Shown: positions 39,024 to 51,143 of the stretch, one piece after another
Layout: each line of letters starts with the position of its first letter
Position numbering within the stretch: the first letter of the stretch is position 1
Origin: Aquariibacter albus
GTDB lineage: Bacteria; Pseudomonadota; Gammaproteobacteria; Burkholderiales; Burkholderiaceae_C
Reading direction: 5' to 3'
DNA: 64,000 nucleotides
Assembly: GCF_014145335.1 (NCBI RefSeq)
Contig: NZ_JACIVI010000001.1
Coordinates: 1,488,001 to 1,552,000 of the forward strand
Position numbers and translations under genes: made by a program
The notes under the pieces: generated by a model
The model's input: only the letters and a program-made list of their open reading frames with translations
Told to the model about the DNA's origin: nothing
Database searches by the model: none

Positions 39024-41462
39024 TCAATGCTTGGTGACGTCGGTGGATCCCGCGGCGGCCGGCGCCGCAGCCTCAACCGCTGCGGGCTGGACCGCCACCG
39101 CCGGCTTGGCCTCGTCGTCGACCAGCGGCTCGGGCAAGCGTTCGAGTGCCACTTCAAGCACGCGATCGATCCAGCGCACGGGGACGATCTCGAGCTGGCC
39201 CTTGACGTTCTCCGGGATGTCGGCCAAGTCCTTGACGTTCTCCTCCGGGATCATCACGGTCTTGATGCCACCGCGGTGGGCGGCGAGCAGCTTCTCCTTG
39301 AGGCCTCCGATCGCCGTGATCTCGCCGCGCAGCGTGATCTCGCCGGTCATCGCCACATCGGCTCGCACCGGGATGCCCGTCAGCGCCGAGACAAAGGCCG
39401 TGGCCATGGCGGCGCCGGCGCTGGGGCCGTCCTTGGGCGTCGCCCCGTCGGGCACGTGGATGTGGATGTCGCGCTTCTCGAAGAGCTCGTCCTTGATGCC
39501 GAGGCGACGGGCCCGCGAACGGATGACCGTGCGCGCGGCTTCGACCGACTCCTTCATCACGTCGCCGAGCGAGCCCGTGCGCAGGATGTTGCCCTTGCCC
39601 GGCATGACGGCGGCCTCGATGGTCAGCAGGTCGCCGCCCACCTCGGTCCAGGCGAGGCCGACCACCTGGCCGACCTGGTTCTGCTTCTCGGCCCGGCCGA
39701 AGTCGTACTTGCGCACGCCCAGGTAGTCGGCCAGGGCGGTCTCGTCCACCCGCACCTGGGGCGCGACCGTCTTCAGCGACAGGGCCTTGACGACCTTGCG
39801 GCAGATCTTGCCGATCTCGCGTTCGAGCGAGCGCACGCCGGCTTCGCGGGTGTAGTAGCGCACCACGTCGCGCAGCGCGCCTTCCGTGACCAGCAGTTCC
39901 TCGTCCTTCAGGCCGTTGTTCTTGAACTGCTTGGGCAGCAGGTACTTCTGCGCGATGTTGAGCTTCTCGTCCTCGGTGTAGCCCGACAGGCGGATCACCT
40001 CCATCCGGTCCAGCAAGGCCGGCGGGATGTTCAGGCTGTTCGAGGTGGCGACGAACATCACGTCCGACAGATCGAAGTCGACCTCGACGTAGTGGTCGCC
40101 GAAGGTGTGGTTCTGCTCGGGGTCCAGCACCTCCAGCAGCGCACTCGAGGGGTCGCCACGGAAGTCCATGCCGAGCTTGTCGATCTCGTCGAGGAGGAAG
40201 AGCGGATTGCGCACGCCGACCTTGCCGAGGTTCTGCAGCACCTTGCCGGGCATGGAGCCGATGTAGGTGCGGCGGTGACCCCGGATCTCGGCCTCGTCCC
40301 GGACGCCACCCAGGGCCATGCGGATGAACTTGCGGCCGGTCGCGCGGGCCACGCTCTGGCCCAGCGAGGTCTTGCCGACGCCCGGGGGGCCGACCAGGCA
40401 CAGGATGGGCGCCTTGACCTTGTCGACGCGGGTCTGCACGGCAAGGTATTCGAGGATGCGGTCCTTGACCTTGTCGAGACCGTAGTGGTCCTGGTTCAGC
40501 ACGTCCTCGGCGTTGGCCAGGTCGTGCTTGATCTTCGTCTTCTTCGCCCAGGGCAGATTGACCAGGGTGTCGATGTAGTTGCGCACCACCGTGGCCTCGG
40601 CCGACATCGGCGACATCAGCTTGAGCTTCTTCAGCTCGGTCTCGGCCTTCTTGCGCGCGTCCTTGGGCATGCGCGCGGCGATGATCTTCTTCTCGAGCTC
40701 CTCGAGGTCAGCGCCCTCCTCGCCCTCGCCCAGCTCCTTCTGGATGGCCTTGACCTGTTCGTTCAGGTAGTACTCGCGCTGGCTCTTCTCCATCTGCCGC
40801 TTCACGCGGCCGCGGATGCGCTTCTCCACCTGCAGGATGTCGACCTCGTGCTCGAGCAGTTCGAGCAGCTTCTCCATGCGGGCGGAAACACTCAGCAGGT
40901 CGAGCACGGCCTGCTTGTTCTCCAGCTTCAGAGGCAGGTGGGCGGCGATGGTGTCGGCCAGGCGTCCCGCATCGTCGATGCCGGCGATCGAGCTGAGGAT
41001 CTCGGGCGGGATCTTCTTGTTGAGCTTGACGTATTGGTCGAACTGCTGCGTGACGGCGCGGCGCAGGGCCTCGACTTCGGGCGAGGTCGCGACATCCGGC
41101 GGCACCGGCGCGACCTGGGCGATGAAGTGCTCGCCGTTGTCCTCGATCTTCAGCGTGTTCGCGCGCTGCGCGCCTTCGACCAGCACCTTCACGGTGCCGT
41201 CGGGCAGCTTCAGCATCTGCAGGATGCTGGAGACGCAGCCGACGTCGAACATGTCGTCGGCCTTGGGCTCGTCCTTGCCGGCGGCCTTCTGGGCCACCAG
41301 CATGATCTGGCGGCCGGCTTCCATCGCGGCCTCCAGGGCCTTGATCGACTTCGGGCGCCCGACGAAGAGCGGGATGACCATGTGGGGGAAGACCACCACG
41401 TCGCGCAGCGGCAGCAGCGGCAGCGTGATCGCGTCGGGCGGCAGGATGGGTTGTCCGGACAT
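39024..41462 (-). CDS. lon: ATP-dependent Lon protease
   Basis: An 812-residue hexameric protease for misfolded and regulatory proteins. It has an N-terminal LON domain ('[20 protein letters not shown]'), a coiled-coil region and an AAA+ module with Walker A 'GPPGVGKTS' near residue 357. The catalytic Ser lies in '[12 protein letters not shown]' (~681), with its Lys partner in '[14 protein letters not shown]' (~722). The C-terminus ends in an Ala/Pro-rich tail. Last gene of tig-clpP-clpX-lon. No sigma-32 promoter is clear in the 181-base gap to clpX. Confidence 0.97.
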   Translation of the reverse strand: MSGQPILPPDAITLPLLPLRDVVVFPHMVIPLFVGRPKSIKALEAAMEAGRQIMLVAQKAAGKDEPKADDMFDVGCVSSILQMLKLPDGTVKVLVEGAQRANTLKIEDNGEHFIAQVAPVPPDVATSPEVEALRRAVTQQFDQYVKLNKKIPPEILSSIAGIDDAGRLADTIAAHLPLKLENKQAVLDLLSVSARMEKLLELLEHEVDILQVEKRIRGRVKRQMEKSQREYYLNEQVKAIQKELGEGEEGADLEELEKKIIAARMPKDARKKAETELKKLKLMSPMSAEATVVRNYIDTLVNLPWAKKTKIKHDLANAEDVLNQDHYGLDKVKDRILEYLAVQTRVDKVKAPILCLVGPPGVGKTSLGQSVARATGRKFIRMALGGVRDEAEIRGHRRTYIGSMPGKVLQNLGKVGVRNPLFLLDEIDKLGMDFRGDPSSALLEVLDPEQNHTFGDHYVEVDFDLSDVMFVATSNSLNIPPALLDRMEVIRLSGYTEDEKLNIAQKYLLPKQFKNNGLKDEELLVTEGALRDVVRYYTREAGVRSLEREIGKICRKVVKALSLKTVAPQVRVDETALADYLGVRKYDFGRAEKQNQVGQVVGLAWTEVGGDLLTIEAAVMPGKGNILRTGSLGDVMKESVEAARTVIRSRARRLGIKDELFEKRDIHIHVPDGATPKDGPSAGAAMATAFVSALTGIPVRADVAMTGEITLRGEITAIGGLKEKLLAAHRGGIKTVMIPEENVKDLADIPENVKGQLEIVPVRWIDRVLEVALERLPEPLVDDEAKPAVAVQPAAVEAAAPAAAGSTDVTKH

Positions 41463-41545
41463 GGAGGGCCTTTCGTGCTCAGGCTGCTCAGTTGCGGCCG
41501 GAGCGGGGAATCACAAGGCCCGCGCGGGAGCACGGGCGCAAGATG

Positions 41546-41566
41546 GCGCGACCGGCAGGGTCGCGC
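41546..41566 (-). other. 8-bp hairpin in the clpX-lon gap
   Basis: GCGCGACC, loop GGCAG, GGTCGCGC. There is no T run; it may stabilise the clpX mRNA end. The rest of the 181-base gap shows no gene. Confidence 0.35.
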
Positions 41567-41643
41567 GGATCGGCAGGCGTCGCAGGGCGTCGTGGCGTCT
41601 CATGGCGGCGTGCAGGGAGAGGCCCGACCGCCTTCGACCGGCT

Positions 41644-42918
<1,275 letters not shown>

Positions 42919-42971
42919 GGAGTGCTGCGCTTTCCGCTTGACGGTCTTGTCGGGACGATGATAAGCCAAAG

Positions 42972-43002
42972 AAAAAAGGGCCCTTCCTTGCGGAAAAGAC
43001 CC
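42972..43002 (-). terminator. hairpin with T run between clpP and clpX
   Basis: On the minus strand GGGTCTTTTCC, loop GCAA, GGAAGGGCCC, then TTTTTT. The stem has two wobble pairs and one bulge. Probably partial termination, since clpX follows 54 bases later with no strong promoter visible. Confidence 0.6.
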
Positions 43003-43052
43003 TTCTCCAGGCCGCTTCCGGGCTTCGCGACGCCGCGCGAAATCCCGCGGGC

Positions 43053-43664
43053 TCAGGCGCCGCGCTGGGCGATGACCTGGTCGATCAGGCCGTAGTCCTT
43101 GGCCTCGGCCGCGGACATGAAGTAGTCCCGCTCGGTGTCGGCCACGATCTTGTCGAAGCTCTGGCCGCTGCGCTCGGCGAGGATCTCGTTGAGCTTGTCC
43201 TTCAGGCGCAGGATCTCGCGCGCCTGGATCTGGATGTCGGTGGCCTGGCCCTGCGCGCCGCCCAGCGGCTGATGGATCATCACGCGCGAGTTCGGCAGCG
43301 CGAAGCGCTTGCCCTTGGCGCCAGCGGCCAGCAGGAAGGCCCCCATGCTGGCGGCCATGCCCATGCACAGCGTCGAGACATCGGGCTTGATGAAGTTCAT
43401 CGTGTCGAAGATCGACAGGCCCGCGCTGACGCTGCCGCCCGGCGAGTTGATGTAGAGCGAGATGTCCTTGTCCGGGTTCTCGCTCTCCAGGAAGAGCAGC
43501 TGCGCGACGACGAGGTTGGCGGTCACGTCGTTGACCGGCCCGACCAGGAAGACCACCCGCTCGCGCAGCAGGCGCGAGTAGATGTCGTAGGCCCGCTCGC
43601 CGCGGCCCGATTGCTCGATGACGATGGGCACCATGCCCAGGTTCTGCGTGTCCAGCGCGCTCAT
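43053..43664 (-). CDS. clpP: ClpP protease subunit
   Basis: A 203-residue serine protease forming the tetradecameric chamber. The catalytic triad is S106 in '[10 protein letters not shown]', H131 in '[10 protein letters not shown]' and D180 in 'ERDYFMSA'. The short N-terminal propeptide-like segment and '[12 protein letters not shown]' are typical. Between tig and clpX in the conserved order. Confidence 0.97.
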   Translation of the reverse strand: MSALDTQNLGMVPIVIEQSGRGERAYDIYSRLLRERVVFLVGPVNDVTANLVVAQLLFLESENPDKDISLYINSPGGSVSAGLSIFDTMNFIKPDVSTLCMGMAASMGAFLLAAGAKGKRFALPNSRVMIHQPLGGAQGQATDIQIQAREILRLKDKLNEILAERSGQSFDKIVADTERDYFMSAAEAKDYGLIDQVIAQRGA

Positions 43665-43749
43665 GGCACTCCTGCGGAAAAGATGTCGGGGGGATTATGG
43701 GCCGGCCCCGGAAGCCCGCCGGGCCCCGGGGCCTGGGCCGCAACGACAA

Positions 43750-43776
43750 GGGGCGCGGCCTTGCGGCACGCGCCCC
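43750..43776 (-). terminator. candidate terminator after tig
   Basis: GGGGCGCG and CGCGCCCC form an 8-bp stem, followed on the minus strand by TTGTCGTT, a poor T run. Leaky termination would let clpP share the tig transcript. Confidence 0.4.
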
Positions 43777-43815
43777 TGCTTGGGGATGCGGGCCCGAGGG
43801 CCCGGCACCGCGGCC

Positions 43816-45132
43816 TCAGGCCGGTTGCTGCATCAGGGCTTCGAAGGGCACGGCCTCGTCGCTGACCTTGGCCTGCGCATGCAGGTGGCTCAGGACATTG
43901 TTCTCGATGACCAGGGCCTCGACCTCGGCCATGCGGCCGCGGTCGCTCATGTACCAGCGGATCACTTCCTCGGGCCGCTCGTAGCTCTGGGCGATCTCTT
44001 CGATGTGGCTGCGAATCTGGTCCGGCGTGGCCTGCAGGTTATTGCGCTTGACCAGCTCGGCGACCATCAGGCCCAGACGCACACGGCGCTCGGCCTGGGG
44101 CTGGAAGACCTCGGCCGGGATGCCGGCCTTGGCCGCGTCCTTCACGCCTCGTTCCTTCAGGTCGGCCATCGCGGACTGCACCATGCGCTCGACTTCGTTG
44201 GCCACCAGGGCCTGCGGCAGGTCGAAGCTCGACGCCTTGAGCAGGGCCTCGAAGGCCGCCGACTTGTTGCGGCTGGCCAGACGGGCCTTGATCTCGCGCT
44301 CGAGGTTCTTGCGGATGTCGGCGCGCAGCGAATCGATGCTGCCATCGGCCACGCCGAGCGACTTCACGAAGTCCTCGGTGATCTCGGGCAGCTGCTGGGC
44401 TTCGATCTTCTTGACGGTCACGAGGAAGTCGGCTTCCTTGCCGGCCACATCCTTGCCGTGATAGTCCTCGGGGAAGGTCAGCGGGAAGGTCTTGCTCTCG
44501 CCGACCTTCATGCCGCGCACGGCATCCTCGAAGCTCGGCAGCATGCGGCCTTCGCCCAGCAGGAACTGGAAGCCCTCGGCGGTGCCGCCGGGGAAGGCGA
44601 CGCCGTCCACCTTGCCTTCGAAGTCGATGGTCACGCGGTCGTCGTCGACGGCCACTTCACCCTCGGCGCGCTCGGCAAAGCTGCGGCGCTGCTTGCGCAG
44701 GATCTCGACGGTGCGGTCGATCGCCGCTTCGTCGATCTCGCTGCTGGCGCGGCTGACCTCGACCGCGGCCAGGTCTTCGATCTGCACCTCGGGGTAGACC
44801 TCGAAGACGGCGTCGAACACCAGCTGGCCTTCAGGCGCTTCGCCTTCCTTCTCGCTGATGCGCGGCGCACCCGCCACGCGCAGCTGGGCTTCGCTGGCAG
44901 CCTGGGCGAAGGCCTCGCCGACCTTGTCGTTGACGACTTCGTACTGGACGGACATGCCGTAGCGCTGCGCAACCACCGACATCGGCACCTTGCCGGGACG
45001 GAAGCCGTCGGCCTTGACCGTGCGGGCCAGGCGCTTGAGACGCTGCTCCACCTCGGTGCTGATGTCCTGCGCCGACAGCGACAGCGTGATGCGCCGTTCC
45101 AGCTTGTCGAGGGTCTCCACGGTGACAGCCAT
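43816..45132 (-). CDS. tig: trigger factor
   Basis: A 438-residue ribosome-bound chaperone and prolyl isomerase. The ribosome-binding signature 'GFRPGKVP' is at 43-50. The PPIase domain (~150-245) includes 'DRVTIDFEGKVDGVAFPGG' and 'GRMLPSFEDAVRGMKVGE', followed by the long helical C-domain. Start at 'MAVTVETLDKLERRI'; an extended frame would run through the tRNA-Leu gene. The tRNA lies only 33 bases upstream, so the two are probably co-transcribed. Confidence 0.96.
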   Translation of the reverse strand: MAVTVETLDKLERRITLSLSAQDISTEVEQRLKRLARTVKADGFRPGKVPMSVVAQRYGMSVQYEVVNDKVGEAFAQAASEAQLRVAGAPRISEKEGEAPEGQLVFDAVFEVYPEVQIEDLAAVEVSRASSEIDEAAIDRTVEILRKQRRSFAERAEGEVAVDDDRVTIDFEGKVDGVAFPGGTAEGFQFLLGEGRMLPSFEDAVRGMKVGESKTFPLTFPEDYHGKDVAGKEADFLVTVKKIEAQQLPEITEDFVKSLGVADGSIDSLRADIRKNLEREIKARLASRNKSAAFEALLKASSFDLPQALVANEVERMVQSAMADLKERGVKDAAKAGIPAEVFQPQAERRVRLGLMVAELVKRNNLQATPDQIRSHIEEIAQSYERPEEVIRWYMSDRGRMAEVEALVIENNVLSHLHAQAKVSDEAVPFEALMQQPA

Positions 45133-45165
45133 GTTCTCTTGCTCTGTAGTGTTGATTTGCGGTGG

Positions 45166-45252
45166 TGGTGCGCGGGGCGGGACTCGAACCCGCACACCCT
45201 TGCAGGCGTCAGGACCTAAACCTGGTGCGTCTACCAATTTCGCCACCCGCGC
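45166..45252 (-). tRNA. tRNA-Leu (UAG)
   Basis: An 87-base class II tRNA including encoded CCA. The acceptor GCGCGGG pairs with CCCGCGC, the D-arm is 'GCGAAATTGGTAGACGC', and the anticodon loop TTTAGGT gives TAG. A long variable arm (CCTGACGCCTGCAAGGGTGT region) and T-loop GGTTCGAGTCC follow. Same strand as and 33 bases before tig. Confidence 0.95.
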
Positions 45253-45381
45253 GCAGGGCCAGGAGCGGCCCAGCGGTCACCGCCTCGTGTCGCCGATCGG
45301 AAGCCGGGCATGCATCTGAAGGCCGCCGGGCCGTCCGAGCGCCCCAGGGCTGCAGCGCACTGCGGTTCTGACCGGGGGCGG

Positions 45382-45387
45382 ATTCTA
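45382..45387 (-). promoter_or_regulatory. candidate -10 element (TAGAAT) for the tRNA-Leu-tig transcript
   Basis: CTAGAATCCGCC on the minus strand, about 130 bases before the tRNA 5' end. No convincing -35. It is the same string as upstream of ppa. Confidence 0.3.
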
Positions 45388-45456
45388 GCCTCGGGTCGGC
45401 GCCCCCCGGTCCCGGGCCCGCAAGCCGCCCCGAAGCGGCGGTGAGAATCGGACCCC

Positions 45457-46329
45457 ATGCCCGCTCCAGCCCCCCCGCCCCCCGCCGCGCAGGCCCTGGC
45501 GCCGGCCGTCGAGCATCCCGAGAACTTCCCCGTCGCGTCCTGGCTGTGTCCGCCCGCGCTCCGGCCGGCCGTGCGGGCCATCTATCACTACGCCCGCACG
45601 GCCGACGACCTGGCCGACGAGGGCACGGCGCCGCCCGCCGAGCGCCTGGCCGACCTGGCCGCCTACCGCCAGGCCCTGCGGCTGGCCATGCAGGGTCAGG
45701 TGGCAGCCGACAGCCGCTGGGCCGCCATCTTCGGCCCGCTGGCCGCGGCCATCGCGCAGCACGCCCTGCCGCAGCGCTGGCTGGAGGCCCTGCTCGACGC
45801 CTTCGAGCAGGACGTGCGCGGCGCACCCCACCCCGACCGCGCCGCCCTGCTGGCCTATTGCGCGAACTCGGCCAACCCGGTCGGACGGCTGCTGCTGCAT
45901 CTCGTCGGGCTGGGCGAGGACCGGCAAGCCTGCGAGGAGTCCGACGCGATCTGCACGGCCTTGCAGCTGATCAACTTCTGGCAGGACCTGCGGGTGGACC
46001 TGCCGCGCGGCCGGCTCTACCTGCCGCTGGCCGACTGCACGGCCCACGGCCTGGCGCCGGCCGAGCTGCTGGCCGGCCGGGCGCCGCCCGGCCTGCCCCG
46101 CCTGGTGGCCGAGCTGGCCGCCTGGGCACGCGCTCTGATGCTGCAGGGCGCGAGCCTGCCGCGCCGCCTGCCCGGGCGCTTTGCCTGGGAGATGCGGGCT
46201 GTCGTGCAGGGCGGACTGATGGTGCTGGACCGCCTGGCCGCGCAGGACCACGATGCGCTGCGCCAGCGCCCGGTGCTGCGGCGGCGCGACCGTCTGCGGC
46301 TCGTCGGCCGCGTGCTGGCGATGCGCTGA
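45457..46329 (+). CDS. hpnC: hydroxysqualene synthase HpnC
   Basis: A 290-residue squalene/phytoene-synthase family enzyme that converts presqualene diphosphate to hydroxysqualene. The first Asp-rich motif is 'YARTADDLADEG', the second 'LINFWQDLRVDLPRGRLYLP'. 'NSANPVGRLLLHLVG' is typical of HpnC. First of the three-gene squalene set and transcribed away from tRNA-Leu. The family fold is certain; the C versus D assignment rests on motif detail and order. Confidence 0.9.
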   Translation: MPAPAPPPPAAQALAPAVEHPENFPVASWLCPPALRPAVRAIYHYARTADDLADEGTAPPAERLADLAAYRQALRLAMQGQVAADSRWAAIFGPLAAAIAQHALPQRWLEALLDAFEQDVRGAPHPDRAALLAYCANSANPVGRLLLHLVGLGEDRQACEESDAICTALQLINFWQDLRVDLPRGRLYLPLADCTAHGLAPAELLAGRAPPGLPRLVAELAAWARALMLQGASLPRRLPGRFAWEMRAVVQGGLMVLDRLAAQDHDALRQRPVLRRRDRLRLVGRVLAMR

Positions 46330-46405
46330 GGCGCCGGCCCGGGGCGCGATGGGAGAATCCGCGCCGCCTCGGACCGTCTTTCGTCCGCCCCCGTCCCGGC
46401 CCCTC

Positions 46406-47269
46406 ATGACGCCCGAACAGTACGTGCAGGACAAGGCCGCGCGCAGCGGCTCCAGCTTCTACTACGCCTTCCTCTTCCTGCCCCCGGCCCGGCGGGCGGC
46501 GATCACGGCTTTCTACGCCTTCTGCCGCGAAGTAGACGATGTGGTCGACGAAGTGGCCGATCCCGGCGTGGCCGCGACCAAGCTGGCCTGGTGGCGGCAG
46601 GAGCTGGCACGTGCCTACGCGGGCCAGCCCCAGCACCCGGTGCTCAAGGCGCTCATGCCGCACGCCGCGGCGTTCAACATCCGGGCCGAGCAACTCGCGC
46701 TGATCATCGACGGCTGCGAGATGGACTTGCGCCAGAACCGCGTGCTCGACGAAGCCGGGCTGTTCCAGTACTGCCACCTGGTGGCCGGCGTGGTCGGGGA
46801 AGTCTCGGCCAGCATCTTCGGCTGCGTCGATGGCCAGCCGCTCGGTGAGGCCACCCGCGCCTACGCCCATCGCCTGGGCCGGGCCCTGCAGCTGACCAAC
46901 ATCCTGCGCGATGTCGGCGAGGACGCGCGGCGGGGCCGCATCTACCTGCCGGTCAACGAACTGCAACGCTTCGAGGTGAAGGCGCACGAGCTGCTCAAGC
47001 GCGAGGCCCCCTGGGGCTACAGCGATCGCTTCCAGGCCCTGATGCGCTTCCAGGCCGGCCGCGCCCAGGCCTGCTACGACGAAGCCCTGGCCCTCCTGCC
47101 GGCCGAAGAGCGGCGCGCCCAGCGGCCCGGCCTCATGATGGCGGCGATCTACCGGCGCCTGCTCGGCGAGATCGAGCGCGGCGGCTTCCAGGTGCTGCAC
47201 CAGCGCATCGCGCTCACGCCGCTGCGCAAGCTGTGGATCGCCTGGCGGACCCACCGCCAGACCCGCTGA
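46406..47269 (+). CDS. hpnD: presqualene diphosphate synthase HpnD
   Basis: A 287-residue enzyme condensing two farnesyl diphosphates. 'FYAFCREVDDVVDEV' holds the first Asp-rich motif and 'LTNILRDVGEDARRGRIYLP' the second. 'SGSSFYYAFLFLPPARRAAI' is typical at the N-terminus. Start at 'MTPEQYVQDKAARSG'. Followed 5 bases later by hpnE. Confidence 0.93.
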   Translation: MTPEQYVQDKAARSGSSFYYAFLFLPPARRAAITAFYAFCREVDDVVDEVADPGVAATKLAWWRQELARAYAGQPQHPVLKALMPHAAAFNIRAEQLALIIDGCEMDLRQNRVLDEAGLFQYCHLVAGVVGEVSASIFGCVDGQPLGEATRAYAHRLGRALQLTNILRDVGEDARRGRIYLPVNELQRFEVKAHELLKREAPWGYSDRFQALMRFQAGRAQACYDEALALLPAEERRAQRPGLMMAAIYRRLLGEIERGGFQVLHQRIALTPLRKLWIAWRTHRQTR

Positions 47270-47274
47270 ACGCG

Positions 47275-48675
47275 ATGCGCCAGCTGGCGGTCGTCGGCGC
47301 CGGCTGGGCGGGGCTGGCCGCGGCGGTGCGGGCACGCCAGGCGGGTGAGTCCGTCCAGGTCTTCGAGATGGCAGGCCAGGCCGGGGGCCGCGCGCGGCGC
47401 CTGCCCGACACGGCGGCCGCGGCATCGCCCCGCGGCCTGGCCCTGGACAACGGCCAGCACCTGCTGATCGGCGCCTACCGGGAGACGCTGGGCCTGATGG
47501 CCGAGCTGGGGATCGATCTCTCCCGTGCCCTGCTGCGCCTGCCGCTGCGCGCGCTGGACCCCCAGGGCCATGGCCTGGCCCTGCCGCCCGGCGGCGGCCG
47601 CCTGGCCCTGCTGCGCGGCGTGCTGGGGGCGTGCGGCTGGTCCTGGCGCGAACGCCTGGCCCTGCTGCGTGCGAGCGCCGGCTGGGCGCTGCAGGGTTTC
47701 AGGCTGCGGCACGACTGCAGCGTGGCCGAGCTCGGCCGCGGCCTGCCGGCCGGCCTGCGACGGGGGCTGATCGATCCGCTCTGCGTGGCCGCCCTGAACA
47801 CGGCGCCGGAGGAAGCCAGCGCACAGGTCTTCCTGCGCGTGCTGAAGGATGCCCTCCTGGGCCCGCGCGGCAGCAGCGACCTGCTGCTGCCGCGCGAGGA
47901 CCTGGGGGCGCTGCTGCCCGACCCGGCCGCGGCCTGGCTGGCCGACCAGGCTCAGCCCCTGAGCCTGGGACGGCGGGTGCAGGCCCTGCATCCCCTGGCC
48001 GGTGGCCGCTGGCAGCTCGAAGTCCAGGGACCTCAGGGTCGGCGCGAGCGCCATGAGGCCGATGGCGTGGTGCTGGCCTGTCCGCCGGGCGAGGCCGCCC
48101 GCCTGGTCGGGCCGCTGCGGCCGGACTGGGCCGCTCAGGCCGCTGCGCTGACCCATCGCGCCATCGTCACCGTGCTGGTCGCCACCGAAGGCGAGCGACT
48201 GGGCGAGCCCCTGCTGATGCTGCGCGACGGCCCCGGCGAGCCGGGGCAGTGGATCTTCGATTGGGGCCAGCTGCGCGACACGGCGCAAGCGCCGGGCGCC
48301 CACGGCCTGTGGGCCGTGGTCGTCAGTGCCGCCGAACCCTGGCTGCCCGGCGGGCTGCCGCGCTGCGGCCAGGCCGTGCTCGACCAGCTCGCCGCCCAGG
48401 CCGGCCCGCTGCTGCCGCCCGCCGACCCGGCACGGCCACGACGCGTGCTGCGCGTGCTGGCCGAGAAGCGCGCGACCTTCGCCGCCACGGTCGGCCTGGT
48501 GCGACCCGAGGCGCGCATCCTGCAAGGCCTCTGGGCTGCCGGCGACCACGTGGCCGGGCCCTACCCCGCCACGCTCGAAGGCGCGGTGCGCTCGGGACGG
48601 CAGGCCGTCAACGGCCTCCGCGCCGAAGGCATCCCCCCGGGGCCCGGGGCCCGGCCTGCGCTATCCCGGTCATAG
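47275..48675 (+). CDS. hpnE: hydroxysqualene dehydroxylase HpnE
   Basis: A 466-residue FAD-dependent amine-oxidase/phytoene-desaturase family enzyme that reduces hydroxysqualene to squalene. The dinucleotide motif '[17 protein letters not shown]' starts at residue 5. 'GGRARRLPD', '[14 protein letters not shown]' and the C-terminal FAD motif '[20 protein letters not shown]' are present. The ATG at 47275 matches the family N-terminus, and the 5-base gap to hpnD implies coupling. No squalene-hopene cyclase gene is in the window. Confidence 0.92.
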   Translation: MRQLAVVGAGWAGLAAAVRARQAGESVQVFEMAGQAGGRARRLPDTAAAASPRGLALDNGQHLLIGAYRETLGLMAELGIDLSRALLRLPLRALDPQGHGLALPPGGGRLALLRGVLGACGWSWRERLALLRASAGWALQGFRLRHDCSVAELGRGLPAGLRRGLIDPLCVAALNTAPEEASAQVFLRVLKDALLGPRGSSDLLLPREDLGALLPDPAAAWLADQAQPLSLGRRVQALHPLAGGRWQLEVQGPQGRRERHEADGVVLACPPGEAARLVGPLRPDWAAQAAALTHRAIVTVLVATEGERLGEPLLMLRDGPGEPGQWIFDWGQLRDTAQAPGAHGLWAVVVSAAEPWLPGGLPRCGQAVLDQLAAQAGPLLPPADPARPRRVLRVLAEKRATFAATVGLVRPEARILQGLWAAGDHVAGPYPATLEGAVRSGRQAVNGLRAEGIPPGPGARPALSRS

Positions 48676-48796
48676 CGCGGGCCCGCCAGCCGGCGGCCGG
48701 GCGCAGGGGGACCCTTGTGTCAAAATTTGCAGCCCGCAGACGCATGCCGCGATCTGCGAGGCCTCCGCCTTCCAACGGTCCGAAAGGACGACCTTC

Positions 48797-49126
48797 ATGG
48801 CCAGCGACCTGATCAAGCACGTGTCCGATGCATCGTTCGAAAGCGATGTGCTGCAATCCTCGACCCCGGTCCTCGTGGACTTCTGGGCCGAATGGTGCGG
48901 CCCCTGCCGCGCGATCGCGCCCATCCTCGACGAGCTGGCGGGCGACTACGCGGGCCGCCTGACCATCGCCAAGATGAATGTCGACGAGAACCGCACCGTG
49001 CCGGCCAAGTTCGGCATCCGCGGCATCCCGACGGTCATGCTGTTCAAGGATGGCCAGCTCGCCGCGACCAAGGTCGGCGCGATGCCGAAGTCGCAGCTCG
49101 TCGGCTTCGTCGACGGCCACCTATAA
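48797..49126 (+). CDS. trxA: thioredoxin 1
   Basis: A 109-residue disulfide reductase. The active site WCGPC is at residues 33-37 (C34, C37), with '[18 protein letters not shown]', the cis-Pro in '[14 protein letters not shown]' and '[12 protein letters not shown]' following. Strong GAAAGGA upstream. Its TAA stop is embedded in a TATAAT that may be the rho -10. Confidence 0.97.
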   Translation: MASDLIKHVSDASFESDVLQSSTPVLVDFWAEWCGPCRAIAPILDELAGDYAGRLTIAKMNVDENRTVPAKFGIRGIPTVMLFKDGQLAATKVGAMPKSQLVGFVDGHL

Positions 49127-49127
49127 T
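49122..49127 (+). promoter_or_regulatory. consensus -10 (TATAAT) overlapping the trxA stop, likely for rho
   Basis: A perfect TATAAT in a GC-rich setting, with its middle TAA being the trxA stop codon. It would give a ~220-base rho leader. The -35 region (around 49099-49111) is poor. Confidence 0.45.
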
Positions 49128-49134
49128 TCACGCA

Positions 49135-49340
49135 GCACGGGCGGATCCGGCTGCTTCCCCGCAGCCCCCGCCCGATGCCGAACCGGCACCCGGACCGCAT
49201 CAGCGTCCGGGCTTCGCCCCCCCGAATCTCCCCCTTGAGCTGAATCCGCCGGACTGCCAGGTCAGGCCGCGGGTTTTCTCCGCAAGCCGACACCCGCCAG
49301 GTGATTCGGTTTCCGGCGGCTCCGTGCCGCCCTGCACCGC
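49135..49340 (+). promoter_or_regulatory. C-rich rho leader, candidate rut/autoregulatory region
   Basis: Between trxA and rho there is a 228-base untranslated stretch with several C-rich, G-poor runs (for instance around 49153-49172 and 49215-49240). rho genes are known to be autoregulated by Rho-dependent attenuation in the leader. No leader peptide is convincing. Confidence 0.4.
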
Positions 49341-49354
49341 GAGGGTGCTCCCCC

Positions 49355-50617
<1,263 letters not shown>

Positions 50618-50668
50618 GGCCGCGCGACGCAGGGCGCCGGCTCTTCCGGACGGGCGAGTCGCCCAGGC

Positions 50669-50674
50669 TACAAT
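50669..50674 (+). promoter_or_regulatory. candidate -10 (TACAAT) for rpmE2
   Basis: TACAAT about 75 bases before the rpmE2 start; no clear -35. It is followed by a small dyad TTTCCG...CGGAAA (50682-50697) in the leader. Confidence 0.3.
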
Positions 50675-50747
50675 CCCAGGTTTTCCGCTTCCGGAAAGTG
50701 CGTCGCATGGTGCGGCGTGGCTCCCGGGCCCAACAGCGAGCTGTGCC

Positions 50748-51014
50748 ATGAAAGACGGTATCCACCCCAACTATCGCGACGTCTGCTTCGTCGACCTGAG
50801 CAACGGTTTCAAGTTCGTCACCCGCTCGACCGTGACGACCAAGGAAACCATCAAGCTGGACGACGGCCGCGAAGTGCCGCTGATGAAGCTGGAAACCACC
50901 AGCGAATCGCACCCCTTCTACACCGGCACCCAGAAGAGCATCGACTCGCTCGGCGGCCGCGTGGAGAAGTTCCGCACCAAGTTCGCCCGCGCCGGCATCC
51001 CCGGCAAGAAGTGA
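50748..51014 (+). CDS. rpmE2: 50S ribosomal protein L31, type B (zinc-free)
   Basis: An 88-residue L31. '[20 protein letters not shown]' and '[20 protein letters not shown]'-like C-terminal segments ([22 protein letters not shown]) are the type B pattern. Only one Cys is present, so the four-Cys zinc site of type A L31 is missing. Type B L31 replaces the zinc form under zinc shortage in some species. Located after rho, followed by a clean terminator. Confidence 0.95.
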   Translation: MKDGIHPNYRDVCFVDLSNGFKFVTRSTVTTKETIKLDDGREVPLMKLETTSESHPFYTGTQKSIDSLGGRVEKFRTKFARAGIPGKK

Positions 51015-51061
51015 GGCCCGCGACCGGCCACGTCCGCGTGCCCCGGTCCGCCCCTTCGATC

Positions 51062-51085
51062 AAGGCAGCCTCGGCTGCCTTTTTT
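51062..51085 (+). terminator. intrinsic terminator of rpmE2
   Basis: AAGGCAGCC, loop TC, GGCTGCCTT, then a T run to 51085. A 9-bp perfect stem. Confidence 0.93.
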
Positions 51086-51143
51086 CATGCCCTGATGCGA
51101 TGCGGCAAGATGCCGGCCGCCGACCACTGAACCGCCTGTCGCC

